Source of the DNA: Streptomyces sp. Ru72
GTDB taxonomy: Bacteria > Actinomycetota > Actinomycetes > Streptomycetales > Streptomycetaceae
DNA length: 50,569 nucleotides
Assembly: GCF_002920635.1 (NCBI RefSeq)
Contig: NZ_PQSR01000057.1
Coordinates: 1 to 50,569, forward strand
Direction of reading: 5' to 3'
Made by a program: the position numbers and the translations under genes. Below are positions 1 through 8,903 of this stretch, in pieces. The notes beneath the pieces are model-generated. The model ran no database searches, was not told the DNA's origin, and saw only the letters and a program-made list of their open reading frames with translations. Every line of letters begins with the position of its first letter. The first letter of the stretch is position 1.

Positions 1-1049
1 TGGACGAAGCCGACCAGATGACCGACATGGGCTTCCTGCCGCAGATCACGAAGCTGATCCGGCAAGTACGGCCGGACGGACAGCGCATGCTCTTCTCGGC
101 CACCCTGGACCGCAACATCGACCGCCTGGTACAGCGGTTCCTGACCGACCCCGTGGTGCATTCCGTGGACCCGTCCGCGGGAGCGGTCACCACGATGGAG
201 CACCACGTCCTCCACGTCCAGGACGAGACCGACAAGAAGGCCGTCACCACGCGCATCGCGGCCCGTGACGGCCGGGTCATCCTCTTCCTCGACACCAAGA
301 GGTCCGCCGACCGGCTCGCCAAGCGGCTCCTGGCCGTCGGTGTGCGCGCGGCGGCACTGCACGGGGGCCGCTCCCAGCCGCAGCGCAACCGCACCCTGGA
401 ACAGTTCAAGAGCGGCCAGGTCACCGCGCTGGTGGCGACGAACGTCGCGGCCCGGGGCATACACATCGACGACCTCGACCTCGTCGTGAACGTCGATCCC
501 CCCACCGACCACAAGGACTACCTCCACCGGGGCGGCCGCACGGCCCGCGCCGGCGGCTCCGGCAGCGTCGTCACGCTGGTCCTGCCCGACCAGAAACGGG
601 ACGTCACCCGGCTCATGTCGGACGCGGGCATCCGGCCCCGGACGGCCCGCGTCACGTCGAGCGACGCGGAACTGACCACCATCACCGGTGCCCGCGAGCC
701 TTCGGGCGTGCCCGTCACCATCGAGGTCCCCCAGCCGGCGACACCGACGGCGTCCCGCCCGGACCGGAAGACCGGCACCAAGCCCGGCAGGCCGTCCGGC
801 CGCCGCCAGCCCCGGAACGGCGGCGGGGCCCAGGCCGCGACGGGTGCTGCCACCAGGACGGGGAGCCGGGACTCCGACCGCCGGGCCGCGGCCGACAGGA
901 GAGCGTCCGGTGCCACCCCGGCAACCGGCGGGCGCGGTTCTGGCCGCCGGGCGCAACCCGGCGCGGCCACGGGCGGTACCGCCGGAACGGGCGGCCGCAA
1001 CTCCGAGCGCCAGTCCGCTTCACGCAGAGGCCGGCTGCGTCCTCGGTGA
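1..1049 (+). CDS. DEAD-box ATP-dependent RNA helicase, 3' part
   Basis: The gene enters from the left edge. The reading frame begins at base 3 with the codons for D-E-A-D, so the window opens exactly at motif II (Walker B). Visible after it are motif III (SAT in LFSATLD), the RecA-like domain 2 with HGGRSQPQRN, motif V (VATNVAARGIHIDDLD) and motif VI (HRGGRTARAG). These are the hallmarks of superfamily 2 DEAD-box helicases, which unwind or remodel RNA in the cytoplasm using ATP. The last ~110 residues form a Gly/Arg/Thr/Ala-rich low-complexity tail, a common RNA-binding extension in actinobacterial members. The N-terminal Q motif and Walker A lie outside the window. It converges with the DUF899 gene downstream. 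Confidence 0.95.
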   Translation, partial: DEADQMTDMGFLPQITKLIRQVRPDGQRMLFSATLDRNIDRLVQRFLTDPVVHSVDPSAGAVTTMEHHVLHVQDETDKKAVTTRIAARDGRVILFLDTKRSADRLAKRLLAVGVRAAALHGGRSQPQRNRTLEQFKSGQVTALVATNVAARGIHIDDLDLVVNVDPPTDHKDYLHRGGRTARAGGSGSVVTLVLPDQKRDVTRLMSDAGIRPRTARVTSSDAELTTITGAREPSGVPVTIEVPQPATPTASRPDRKTGTKPGRPSGRRQPRNGGGAQAATGAATRTGSRDSDRRAAADRRASGATPATGGRGSGRRAQPGAATGGTAGTGGRNSERQSASRRGRLRPR

Positions 1050-1175
1050 GCAAGGCGGCGGCCCGTGGCGGGCCTGTGCGACGCGGGCCACGGTCGGCAC
1101 TGGGGGCCGTCCGCGCCGTCCGGAGCATCTGCCCGGCACCCGGCACCTCTTGCCCACGCCGTCCACGAAGGCACC

Positions 1176-1958
1176 TCAGTGGTGGTGGCCGTGCCGCCCG
1201 AGGGTCTGAACGGGGGTCGCACCGGGGCGGGTCCACTGCGGTACGGGGCGGCTGGTCGGGCCCCAGGTGGCGTTCCCGTCCGCGTCCGAGCGCCAAGACC
1301 AGCACGGGCCGCGTCCCTCGGGGCGGCCCTCGGGGTTGTCCTCCCACGCCTCGCCGCGGCCGTAGGGAGTCATGTCGAGCAGGCCGAGGGAGCTGTTGAC
1401 CCGCTCGTTGCCACGGCCCGTCGTGGAGTAGGTGAGGAACACACGGTCGCCGTCGCGCAGGAAGCAGGTGAGGTGACCCATGTCGCCGCCGACCGGCGCG
1501 TCCACGTCGCGCACCGAGTACCAGGGCTGGGTGTAGCCCATGAACTCGACGTAGGGGGCCACCTCGTCCCAGGGGCCCGTGGTCAGGATGGCGAACGAGA
1601 CGCCGCGGGCGTCCAGGTAGACGGCGTCCTTCAGGTGCCAGGCCGTGGTCGTGCAGCCCTCGCACTGTCCTTGGTGCGGCGCGCCGTCGTACCACATGTG
1701 CTTGTAGACCACGAGCTCGTCGCGGCCTTGGAACAGGTCCAGGAACGGGACCGGGCCGTCGGGTCCGACGACCTCCACCGTCCCGTCGAGCTCCACCATG
1801 GGCAGCCGACGGCGGGCCGCGGCGATGGAGTCGCCTTCGCGGGTGTGGGCCTTCTCGCGGACCAGGAGCTCGTCACGGGCGGTCTGCCAGGTGGCCAGGT
1901 CGACGACGGGCGGGCGGCCGGGCAGGGCGGTGGTCGGGTCGTCCGGCGTGGTCGTCAT
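1176..1958 (-). CDS. DUF899 family thioredoxin-like protein
   Basis: The 260-residue product matches the DUF899 family as I know it: the segments VVYKHMWYDGAPHQGQCEGCTTTAWHL, FAILTTGPWDEV and GHLTCFLRDGDRVFLTYSTTGRGNE are characteristic. These proteins have a thioredoxin-like fold and no established reaction; the CEGC segment places two cysteines two residues apart like a redox pair. I chose ATG 1958 because GGAGGA lies a few bases upstream; a longer frame reaches 1997 without a better ribosome site. No signal peptide or membrane segment is visible, so it is probably cytoplasmic. It is transcribed alone, convergent with the helicase gene. Confidence 0.85.
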   Translation of the reverse strand: MTTTPDDPTTALPGRPPVVDLATWQTARDELLVREKAHTREGDSIAAARRRLPMVELDGTVEVVGPDGPVPFLDLFQGRDELVVYKHMWYDGAPHQGQCEGCTTTAWHLKDAVYLDARGVSFAILTTGPWDEVAPYVEFMGYTQPWYSVRDVDAPVGGDMGHLTCFLRDGDRVFLTYSTTGRGNERVNSSLGLLDMTPYGRGEAWEDNPEGRPEGRGPCWSWRSDADGNATWGPTSRPVPQWTRPGATPVQTLGRHGHHH

Positions 1959-2411
1959 GGTGTCCTCCGTGGTGTCTCGTGCCGGGCAGCGTCGCACGAC
2001 GTTCTACGACGGTCACCAGAACAGACTCGCGACCCGGCCGGAACTCATCGCAGCGGGGACTCGCCCTCGGCCGGGCCGGTACGGACCTCTCGGCTGATGT
2101 GAAGGATCCGAAAGCGACCGGGTCGCGCCGGATCTCGATCGACGACTTGGACCGGCGTCCGAGCCCATCGCCGAACGCTGATACCTGGTGTGCGGGAGAA
2201 CCGGATCTGCCCGCGGGTGCCTTCGGCTGCGACGCGCGGCCGGGATTCGGCGGTGCGCGCCTGGTCCGTGCCGTGCGAACGCAGCACATCGGCGAGGACG
2301 GCGACCGTGCCGTAGCCCTCGAAGGCGACGAAGGAGGGCGCTTCGGCCGGCCGCTCGTGGAGGGCCGTCTCGCCCAGTCCTCCCCTGTTCCGCCCGAACC
2401 GGGGCACCGGC
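1959..2411. other. intergenic stretch without a supportable gene
   Basis: About 450 bases between the DUF899 start and the end of the LuxR-type gene, both on the minus strand. Open frames exist on both strands, but none has a ribosome site plus recognisable protein. It presumably holds the DUF899 promoter; I cannot point to a convincing -35/-10 pair. Confidence 0.5.
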
Positions 2412-3527
2412 CTATTCACTTCTGCTCTGCCGGGGGTCGGCGGTGTCGTCGAGGTACCACCCGTAGGGACTCGGCCGTGCGCCGACGGCGGACCGGGGCG
2501 CGTAATGCCGGTTGTACAGCGTCGCAACGAGCTCACCCCGGCTGTTGACCCCTGTCTTCATGTAAACGGCTTTGAGGTGGTCCTGGACGGTGAAGGGTGA
2601 GATGGACAACCGCGTGGCCATTTGGCGAGTGCTTCGGCCCTGGGCGACGAGTTCGGTGATCTCGCGCTCGCGGGGCGTCAGCCCGTACGCCTGGGTGATC
2701 ACTTCGCTGATCACGGCGGGGCGAGCACCCTCGACGATGACGGCGATCTGCTCGCCCGCGGCCGAGCCGTGCAGCATCACCCACCGGCCGTCACGACCGG
2801 GCAGGGCGGCTCGGGCCAGGCCGTCGCCGGTGCGGACGGCGGCGGCCACGGCTCGGACCGCACTGGGCAGCCGATCCCTGTCATCCAGGGTGTTCAGCCA
2901 CAGACGGGCGTCGTCGGTCACGGTGACGGTCTCCCCGGTCGGCTGCACCAGCAGGAGACCGGGGGGCGCGGACAGGCCACCCGGGGCGGCGAGCGCGGCA
3001 CGGAGCAAGGTGAGGCGGAGGAGGTCCGCGACGGGGGTGACGATGCCGGCGAGGAGGTCCAGGTCGGCTGCTGAGAAGGGCGGCGACGGCCGGGTCCGGT
3101 ACAGGGTGAGCGAGCCCCAGCAGCCTGTCCTGGAGCGCAGCATGACACGCACTTCGTCGCAGATGCCGAAGCGGCTCAGCAAGGGCTCGTAGCGCTCGGC
3201 CACGGTGATGTCGCCGCCGGTCGCGGCATGGAGGCCCGCGACGGGAACGGGCGCGTTGGCCAGGCGCGCGTAACTGTTGACGTCGGTCCCGCGGAACTCT
3301 CCCTCGAAGATCACGCTCTCCCTCTCGGTGGAGCCCTCGGTGTCTACGCCACTTACAAAACAACTCGTCCACAGCAGAGTCGACGGGTCGACGGTGGAAA
3401 TGGCGGCGAGGTCGTAGCCGATCGTCCTGCGCAGCAGCCGGTCGAGCCCGTTCCTTACCTGGGTGAGATCCAGTTCGGAGCCGGCGAGCTCGCGGATGCG
3501 CGCGGAGAGGTCCATGCGGCCGAGCAT
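2412..3527 (-). CDS. LuxR-type transcriptional regulator
   Basis: 371 residues. The C-terminal part (about 285-345) is a GerE/LuxR helix-turn-helix: YGLTPREREITELVAQG, STRQMATRLSISPFTVQDHLKAVYMKTGV. The N-terminal ~200 residues contain no receiver aspartate pattern; they read like a GAF-type sensing domain (SRFGICDEVRVMLRS, CWGSLTLYRTRPSPPFSAADLDLLAGI). It is therefore a single-component DNA-binding regulator with an unknown ligand rather than a phosphorylated response regulator. The start could also be ATG 3515; an AGGG lies upstream of that one. It is divergent from the methyltransferase gene starting at 3685, which may be a target. Confidence 0.85.
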   Translation of the reverse strand: MLGRMDLSARIRELAGSELDLTQVRNGLDRLLRRTIGYDLAAISTVDPSTLLWTSCFVSGVDTEGSTERESVIFEGEFRGTDVNSYARLANAPVPVAGLHAATGGDITVAERYEPLLSRFGICDEVRVMLRSRTGCWGSLTLYRTRPSPPFSAADLDLLAGIVTPVADLLRLTLLRAALAAPGGLSAPPGLLLVQPTGETVTVTDDARLWLNTLDDRDRLPSAVRAVAAAVRTGDGLARAALPGRDGRWVMLHGSAAGEQIAVIVEGARPAVISEVITQAYGLTPREREITELVAQGRSTRQMATRLSISPFTVQDHLKAVYMKTGVNSRGELVATLYNRHYAPRSAVGARPSPYGWYLDDTADPRQSRSE

Positions 3528-3684
3528 GCCCTAACGGCCGTGGCGGGCGGTACCCCCTTCATCTGGGGATGGCGCCGCCGTGGGCCGCATGACATGCCCC
3601 CAGCGACAGCGCCGGGCGAACAGGCGGGAGGGGAGATCGTGGTTCTCCCGGCTCGCCCCAGCGCCAGGAACTACTGTCGCGAGC

Positions 3685-4332
3685 ATGGTCGAACTTGATG
3701 CCCTGAGCGCCACCCGCGAGGCCTACGACGCTGCTGCCCCCACGTATGCCCAGCTCTTCCGCGACACTCTGCGTGACAGGCCCCTGGACCGCGCGATCTT
3801 GAACGCCTTCGCCGAGGTCGTAGGTGCGAGTGGAAACGGTCACGTCGCGGACCTGGGGTGCGGGCCGGGCCATGTCACCGCATACCTGGACGAGTTGGGG
3901 CTGGCGGCGTTCGGCGTCGATGCCTCTCCCGCGATGATCAAGTTGGCTCGGCAGGACTACCCGGGCCTGCGGTTCGACGTGGGCTCGATGGCCGCGTTGG
4001 ACATCGCCGACGGCGTGCTGGGCGGCGTACTCTCGCGTTGGTCCGTCATTCATACTCCGCCGCAACAAGTTCCCGTCATCTTGGCGGAGTTCCACCGTGT
4101 TCTGGCACCCGGCGGCCACCTTCTGATCGGCTTCTCGGCAAGCGAAGATCCCTCTCACCCGACACAGGTCTTCGATCACACGGTCGCGCCGGCCTATCGG
4201 TGGTGGCCTGATCACCTCTCCGCGCTGCTGCGCAAGGCCGGGTTGGTCGAGGTGGCCCGGATGACTCGCGAGCCTCAGCCCACCGACCGACGGCAGTTCC
4301 AGGAGGTTCAACTACTCGCCCGCAAAGCCTAG
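3685..4332 (+). CDS. class I SAM-dependent methyltransferase
   Basis: About 215 residues from ATG 3685 (the frame extends to 3580, but the family-like sequence begins at MVELDALSATREAYDAAAPTYA). The SAM-binding motif I is clear (HVADLGCGPGHVTAYL), followed by an acidic ribose contact at the end of strand 2 (FGVDASPAMIKLA) and a post-motif segment HTPPQQVPVILAEFHRVLAPGGHLLIGF. This is the ubiquinone/biotin-type small-molecule methyltransferase fold; the acceptor cannot be told from sequence. No transmembrane segment. It stands alone, divergent from the LuxR-type regulator, with about 157 bp of shared promoter region. Confidence 0.85.
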   Translation: MVELDALSATREAYDAAAPTYAQLFRDTLRDRPLDRAILNAFAEVVGASGNGHVADLGCGPGHVTAYLDELGLAAFGVDASPAMIKLARQDYPGLRFDVGSMAALDIADGVLGGVLSRWSVIHTPPQQVPVILAEFHRVLAPGGHLLIGFSASEDPSHPTQVFDHTVAPAYRWWPDHLSALLRKAGLVEVARMTREPQPTDRRQFQEVQLLARKA

Positions 4333-4611
4333 GCAGGGGCTTCTTCTCGTACACGGTCCACCGTAGCCACGAACGAGGAACCCTCGGTCATCGCTGCCCG
4401 TCTCCGCCGACGCGAAGTCGCGCCGAGCCGAAGGTCCGCTTCTCACCCGACCCTCCGATCCGGCCGTGGACGATCAGCCGGCCCAGCCTCGACACCGAGC
4501 GATGGACACGTGCCGCGGTTCCGGCTGATCGGCCCGGCAAGCGCGCACCTGCGGACGCCCCCCACATTTGTGGGATAGGCGCCGCCCACGCCTCTCACTA
4601 GTTTCGAAGTC

Positions 4612-5061
4612 ATGAACACAGCGAGCGAATCCGCGCAGGTCACCGAGGCCACCGAGCGGAACATGAAGAACATGCGGCGGATCTACGAAGAAGGCTTCGA
4701 TCAGGGCAGACTCGATGTCCTCGACGAGATCTTCGCCCCGGACATCGTCAACCACACCGCGCCGGAAGAGCATCGCACGGGCATCGAGCCCGTGCGCGGG
4801 CTGATCCGCATGCTGCGTACCGCCTTCCCCGACGCCCGCGTCGAGATCGAGGACATGGTCGCCACCGGCGACGTCGTCGTCATGCGCAACTGGTACCGGG
4901 GAACCCATCACGGGCCGTTCATGGGCCACGAGGCGTCGGGGCGCTCCTTCCGGTTTCGGCAGATCCACTGGATGCGCTTCGACGCCGAGGGCAAGGTGAT
5001 CGAGCACTGGGGCGTCCGCGACGACGTCGCGCACCTCCGGCAACTCGGCCTGATCGGTTGA
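4612..5061 (+). CDS. SnoaL-like ester cyclase family protein
   Basis: 149 residues with the NTF2/SnoaL fold signature: IYEEGFDQGRLDVLDEIFAPDIVNHT, then GLIRMLRTAFPDARVEIEDMVATGDVVVMRNWYRGTHHGPFMG and the terminal segment DAEGKVIEHWGVRDDVAHLRQLGLIG. Members include polyketide cyclases and many small proteins of unknown substrate; no polyketide genes are nearby, so I do not assign a pathway. There is no clear Shine-Dalgarno before ATG 4612, but TAGTTT lies 7 bases upstream (4599-4604 approximately), the distance expected for a leaderless transcript. It converges with the kinase gene. Confidence 0.8.
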   Translation: MNTASESAQVTEATERNMKNMRRIYEEGFDQGRLDVLDEIFAPDIVNHTAPEEHRTGIEPVRGLIRMLRTAFPDARVEIEDMVATGDVVVMRNWYRGTHHGPFMGHEASGRSFRFRQIHWMRFDAEGKVIEHWGVRDDVAHLRQLGLIG

Positions 5062-5207
5062 ACACCGGGCCGGCGGCACGGGTGCCATGAGTGCTCTGCC
5101 GCGTGGGGACCCAACGCCCCGCCCACCACGCGGCCCGGCAACCGCCGGATGTCTCCCTCCTTGAGCCGCGAGGGCGGTCGACACCCGCCCGCTCGCCGGG
5201 CGTGGCG

Positions 5208-7034
5208 TCAGCAGGTCTGGCGGAGGTAGCCTCTTGCGCCCTTGGGCACGACATCCCGATCGCGGCGGACGATGCTCAGGGTGCTGCTCCAGCCGGAGCA
5301 CGCTTTTGACAGGCCCTTCGCCGTGTACTCGACCACGAGCACGTTGTTGTCGAATGCCTCGGCGAACCGGTCGCACTCGTTCCACTGGCCGCACTCCTCC
5401 ACGACGGCGAAGTCCAGGCCCACGGACGCACGGTCGGAGACGAGCTCCACGGTGTTCTTCTGGGCGATGGCCAGACCCCTCTGGTGAGCGTGCACTGACA
5501 GCAACTTCATCAGTGCCTCGGCCTGGTCGGCCGTGAGGTAGTCCGGGAAGCGGGTGAAGGTGTCGTAGTTGTCGGGCTCGACGGCCTTGTACCCCTTGGC
5601 CGCGCACTCGTCGATCCAGGCGTTCACCTTGGCAGCGATGCGCTGCCGCTTGACCTCCGTGCGGATGTCCAGGACCGCCTCGTCCCAGCTCTTGTCGTGG
5701 ACGACAGACCCTTTGGCGTCGCGCAGCAGCAGGTCGGAGTCCCAGTCACCCTCCGCACCGTTCTGTACCTGGAAGGCGTTGACGTTGCAGATGTTGTACG
5801 CACCGGCCGCGGGCGTGTCCTCGTGGCTGCGACTGACCACCTGCACACCGGTCGGCAGGGTGTAGGCGCCGCCGATCTGGTAGTCCCATCGCACGTGCTT
5901 CGGCGGCAGCGCCACCGTGCCGGCAGGCGCGGACGCCGGTGCGGACGCGGACACGTTGGACGACTGGGAAGTGTTGTTCCGGTGCGCGCCGATTCTCACC
6001 GCCGTGATGCTCAGCCCGGTGACGGCCACGGCCGCAACGAGGCCGATGAGGATACGCCGCCGCCGACGCCCGTGACCGGCTCGAGCGCTATCGGTTGCCC
6101 CCTTCTCCCCGGCGGTGGCCGCGACTCGTGGAAGCGGATGCGTCATGGGAACCTGACTGGAGGATGCCAATGAGCCGGCCGTCTTCGGCGCGCTCGGTGC
6201 GGTGCGCGCCGGTGTGGCGGAATCCGGCAGCGTCCGGAGCATGCGGTGCAGTTCGTCGACTTCGGGCCGAGCCGCCGGATCCTTGTCCAGGCAGCGTTCG
6301 GCGATGCTGCGGAGCGGTTCCGCGACGCCGTCCAGGACCGGGGCCTCGTACATCACCTGGTAGCCCGTCAGATAGGGGCTGCCGCCGTCGAAGGGACGGT
6401 TGCCGGTGGCCGCGTACACCAGCAGCGACCCCAGCGAGAACACGTCCGAGGCCGCCGTGACGTCCCGCGGCGCGCTGAACTGCTCGGGAGACATGAAGGG
6501 CGGGGTCCCGATCAGCCTCCCGGTCACCGTGAGGGCCTGGTTGTCCGCAGCGTGCGAGATGCCGAAGTCGATGACACGGGGTCCGTCCTCGGCCATCAGG
6601 ACATTGCTCGGCTTCAGGTCCCGGTGCACCACACCCGCCCGGTGGATGTCCCGCAGCGCCTCGACAAGACCCAGTGCCAGCGTGCGCACCTCACGCCCGC
6701 CCAAGGGACCTTCCTCGGCGATCGCTTGGGCCAGCGTGCGGCCCGGCACGAACAGCGTCGCCATCCACGGCTGTTCGGCGTCCGGATCGGCGTCCACCAC
6801 CGGCGCCGTGAACGCCCCGCTCACCCGGCGGACCGCCGCGACCTCCTGCCGGAACCGGGTGCGGAACTCCTCGTCCTGCGCGTACTGCGCGTGCACGACC
6901 TTGACCGCGACCTGCCGTCCCGAGGCCGAGCGGCCCAGATAGACAACGCCCATGCCACCACTACCGAGCCGGTCGACCAGCGCATAGCCGCCTATCGACC
7001 CAATGGGCTCCGATCCCCCGGGGTTCAGCGACAT
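5208..7034 (-). CDS. membrane Ser/Thr protein kinase with extracellular GH114-like domain
   Basis: 608 residues from ATG 7034, which is preceded by GGAAGGG at good spacing. Residues 17-270 are a Hanks-type kinase: glycine loop GSGGMG (24-29), ATP lysine K45, HRDLKPSN (137-144), DFG (156-158), MSPEQ (181-185). A Pro/Ala linker leads to RRRRR and a single membrane helix (about 328-347). Residues about 383-575 outside the membrane resemble glycoside hydrolase family 114 (endo-alpha-1,4-polygalactosaminidase): WDYQIGG, VLDIR, EPDNYDTF, AIAQKN, EECGQWNEC, VVEY. Usual bacterial partners of such kinases are PASTA or beta-propeller sensors, so this glycosidase-like ectodomain suggests sensing or cutting of an amino-sugar polymer. 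Whether it is catalytic is unknown. An in-frame extension upstream would be a translated 9-bp repeat and is rejected as start. Confidence 0.9.
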   Translation of the reverse strand: MSLNPGGSEPIGSIGGYALVDRLGSGGMGVVYLGRSASGRQVAVKVVHAQYAQDEEFRTRFRQEVAAVRRVSGAFTAPVVDADPDAEQPWMATLFVPGRTLAQAIAEEGPLGGREVRTLALGLVEALRDIHRAGVVHRDLKPSNVLMAEDGPRVIDFGISHAADNQALTVTGRLIGTPPFMSPEQFSAPRDVTAASDVFSLGSLLVYAATGNRPFDGGSPYLTGYQVMYEAPVLDGVAEPLRSIAERCLDKDPAARPEVDELHRMLRTLPDSATPARTAPSAPKTAGSLASSSQVPMTHPLPRVAATAGEKGATDSARAGHGRRRRRILIGLVAAVAVTGLSITAVRIGAHRNNTSQSSNVSASAPASAPAGTVALPPKHVRWDYQIGGAYTLPTGVQVVSRSHEDTPAAGAYNICNVNAFQVQNGAEGDWDSDLLLRDAKGSVVHDKSWDEAVLDIRTEVKRQRIAAKVNAWIDECAAKGYKAVEPDNYDTFTRFPDYLTADQAEALMKLLSVHAHQRGLAIAQKNTVELVSDRASVGLDFAVVEECGQWNECDRFAEAFDNNVLVVEYTAKGLSKACSGWSSTLSIVRRDRDVVPKGARGYLRQTC

Positions 7035-7070
7035 CACCGGTAACCCTTCCATTGCCCGCGCCGCGAAAAG

Positions 7071-7232
7071 CCGTTCAAGCCGTTCAAGCCGTTCAAGCCG
7101 TTCAAGCCGTTCAAGCCGTTCAAGCCGTTCAAGCCGTTCAAGCCGTTCAAGCCGTTCAAGCCGTTCAAGCCGTTCAAGCCGTTCAAGCCGTTCAAGCCGT
7201 TCAAGCCGTTCAAGCCGTTCAAGCCGTTCAAG
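7071..7232. repeat. 18 tandem copies of a 9-bp unit in the kinase leader
   Basis: Plus-strand unit CCGTTCAAG repeated 18 times without an error over 162 bp. It lies 37 bp upstream of the kinase start codon at 7034, that is, inside its 5' leader or promoter. On the minus strand each unit contains TTGAAC, similar to a -35 hexamer. Because 9 is a multiple of 3, all six reading frames stay open through it. Perfect identity suggests recent slippage or copy-number variation. Confidence 0.97.
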
Positions 7233-7544
7233 GGCACAGACTAGTACTGAGGTTTTGCGGTGAGAGAATCTTCGTGAGTCGCGCTGATCTCCCCTTGAAC
7301 GACCAGTGGGCACCTTTCACGCCGGGCCGCCGGCGGCTAGGGTTTGGGCGTAGCGGGTCACCCACGAGGAGCTGAGACATGGTCGGTTTCCCGAGCGCGC
7401 GTTGACGTTGTAGGCCGTGACCGGCCTGTCATCGCGTGCTGCCCTTGATGTCGCGGCACAGCGAGCCTTCCTCTGCCTGAACCGTCGGTGCACCCTTCAT
7501 GTGCTCGGTGGCGGGCCTCGTTGTCGGCAACGCAAGGGAATCAC
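7233..7544. other. divergent promoter region of kinase and MFS genes
   Basis: About 310 bp between the 9-bp repeat array and the MFS start. It must hold the promoter of the MFS gene and, unless transcription starts inside the repeats, that of the kinase. A TACTAG lies just outside the array on the minus strand, but I see no convincing -35 partner. No small gene is supportable. Confidence 0.4.
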
Positions 7545-8903
7545 GTGCCGTCCGCTTCCTCCGCTGAATCCGATTCCGGTCGCCCGGTTCCGTCAAGCCT
7601 GTGGCGGGACGTCGACTTCCGCAGACTCTGGATGGGTCAGACGGCCTCCCAACTCGGTGAGCACGCGAGTCTGGTGGTTCTGCCGCTCTTCGCCGTCCTG
7701 ACGCTCCACGCCGGTTCCGCCCAGTTGGGCGTCCTTCGCGCGGTGGGGCAGGCGCCGATCCTGTTGCTCTCGCTCCCCGTCGGCGCGTGGGTGGACAGAT
7801 GGCGGACCCGCACGACGATGGTTCTCGCGGACGTCGGCCGGGCCCTGGCCCTGGGCGCCGCCGCCATGGCCGCATTCTTCGGCCGACTCGGCCTGCCCGA
7901 CCTGCTCCTGCTCGCCTTCGCCGTCGGGTCCCTGTCCGTGTTCTTCGACGTGGCGTACCAGGCGTCTCTCGTACGGCTGGTGGAACGCGACCAACTGGTG
8001 CGAGGCAACAGCGCGCTCGAGGGCAGCCGGTCCGCGGCGCAGATCGGCGGTCCCGCTCTCGGCGGTGCGTTGGTGTCGCTGTTGTCGGCGCCGATGGCTG
8101 CCGCCTCAAGCGCGCTGTTCTTCGCACTGTCATTCCTGACGATCCGGCGGATCCGCCGGGCGGAATCGATCCCGGAGCGCCCGGAACACCCCACTCGAGT
8201 CTGGCAGCGGATTCATGAGGGCGTCCGTTTCGTCGCCGGCGACACCGCGCTTCGGACCGTGTGCCTGGCCTCGGCCGCATTCCAGTTCTCCTTCGCGGCC
8301 ATGATGACCGTCTATCTGCTCTTCCTGCCGCGGGAACTGCACCTGACGGGCGCCGTCGTCGGGCTGACGCTCACGGCGGCGGGACCGGGCGCGCTCCTGG
8401 GTTCGCTGCTGGCCGCCCGCCTGCCGAGCCGGTTCGGCTACGGCGCGGTGCTCGTCTGCGCGGCGGCACTCGGCGACGGCGTGTTCCTGTGTGTGCCCGC
8501 CCTGCGCGGCTCCCCTGCGGTGACGGTTCCCGCGCTCCTTGCGGTCGGCCTTGTGTTCGGGTTCGGCGGCCAGTTGGTGAACGTCACGGTCATGGCCGTC
8601 CGGCAGGCCGTCACTCCGGACGGGATGCAAGGCCGCGCGGCCGCGACCATCACGTTCGTCGGCATGGGACTGACCCCGCTCGGTTCCCTGGCCGGCGGGT
8701 TTCTCGCGGAGAAGTGGGGGCTGCGCACCAGCCTCCTGCTGACGGCTGCGGGCATGCTGTCGTCCCCGGCGGTCATGGCCTTGTCCCCCCTCGCACGCCT
8801 GGGGCGGGAGCTTCCGGCCTCGCACGACACGCCGTCGACGGCCGCGGATCCACAGCAAGGAGAGCCCCGTGCCGAGCGGCGCGCCCGTGATCGCGGTCAG
8901 TGA
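7545..8903 (+). CDS. MFS exporter (EntS/MFS_3-like)
   Basis: 452 residues from GTG 7545, which has AAGGGAA five bases upstream; the frame is open further but without a ribosome site. About 11-12 hydrophobic helices; signature LWMGQTASQLGEHASLVVLPLFAV at the N-terminus, the loop 2-3 motif GAWVDRWRTRTTMVLADVGRA, and SALEGSRSAAQIGGPALGGALV typical of the MFS_3/enterobactin-exporter-like subgroup. It would export a small hydrophobic compound or drug through the cytoplasmic membrane by proton antiport; substrate unknown. Its 3' end overlaps a small downstream frame (8869-9129) that may be translationally coupled. Confidence 0.88.
   Translation: MPSASSAESDSGRPVPSSLWRDVDFRRLWMGQTASQLGEHASLVVLPLFAVLTLHAGSAQLGVLRAVGQAPILLLSLPVGAWVDRWRTRTTMVLADVGRALALGAAAMAAFFGRLGLPDLLLLAFAVGSLSVFFDVAYQASLVRLVERDQLVRGNSALEGSRSAAQIGGPALGGALVSLLSAPMAAASSALFFALSFLTIRRIRRAESIPERPEHPTRVWQRIHEGVRFVAGDTALRTVCLASAAFQFSFAAMMTVYLLFLPRELHLTGAVVGLTLTAAGPGALLGSLLAARLPSRFGYGAVLVCAAALGDGVFLCVPALRGSPAVTVPALLAVGLVFGFGGQLVNVTVMAVRQAVTPDGMQGRAAATITFVGMGLTPLGSLAGGFLAEKWGLRTSLLLTAAGMLSSPAVMALSPLARLGRELPASHDTPSTAADPQQGEPRAERRARDRGQ

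Noticed and set aside
4474..5607. 377-codon minus-strand frame opposite the SnoaL-like gene
   Set aside because: It is antisense to a clear gene, Arg/Gly-rich, without family features; typical high-GC shadow.
7071..7232. CRISPR array
   Set aside because: Units are 9 bp, contiguous and without spacers; no cas genes.
7003..7263. Plus-strand frames encoding (SSR)n or (QAV)n through the repeat
   Set aside because: Products are pure repeat translation with no start signal.
7035..7313. N-terminal extension of the kinase with 18 LER tripeptides
   Set aside because: The frame is open only because the 9-bp repeat lacks stops in every frame; the ribosome site GGAAGGG and family-like start point to ATG 7034.
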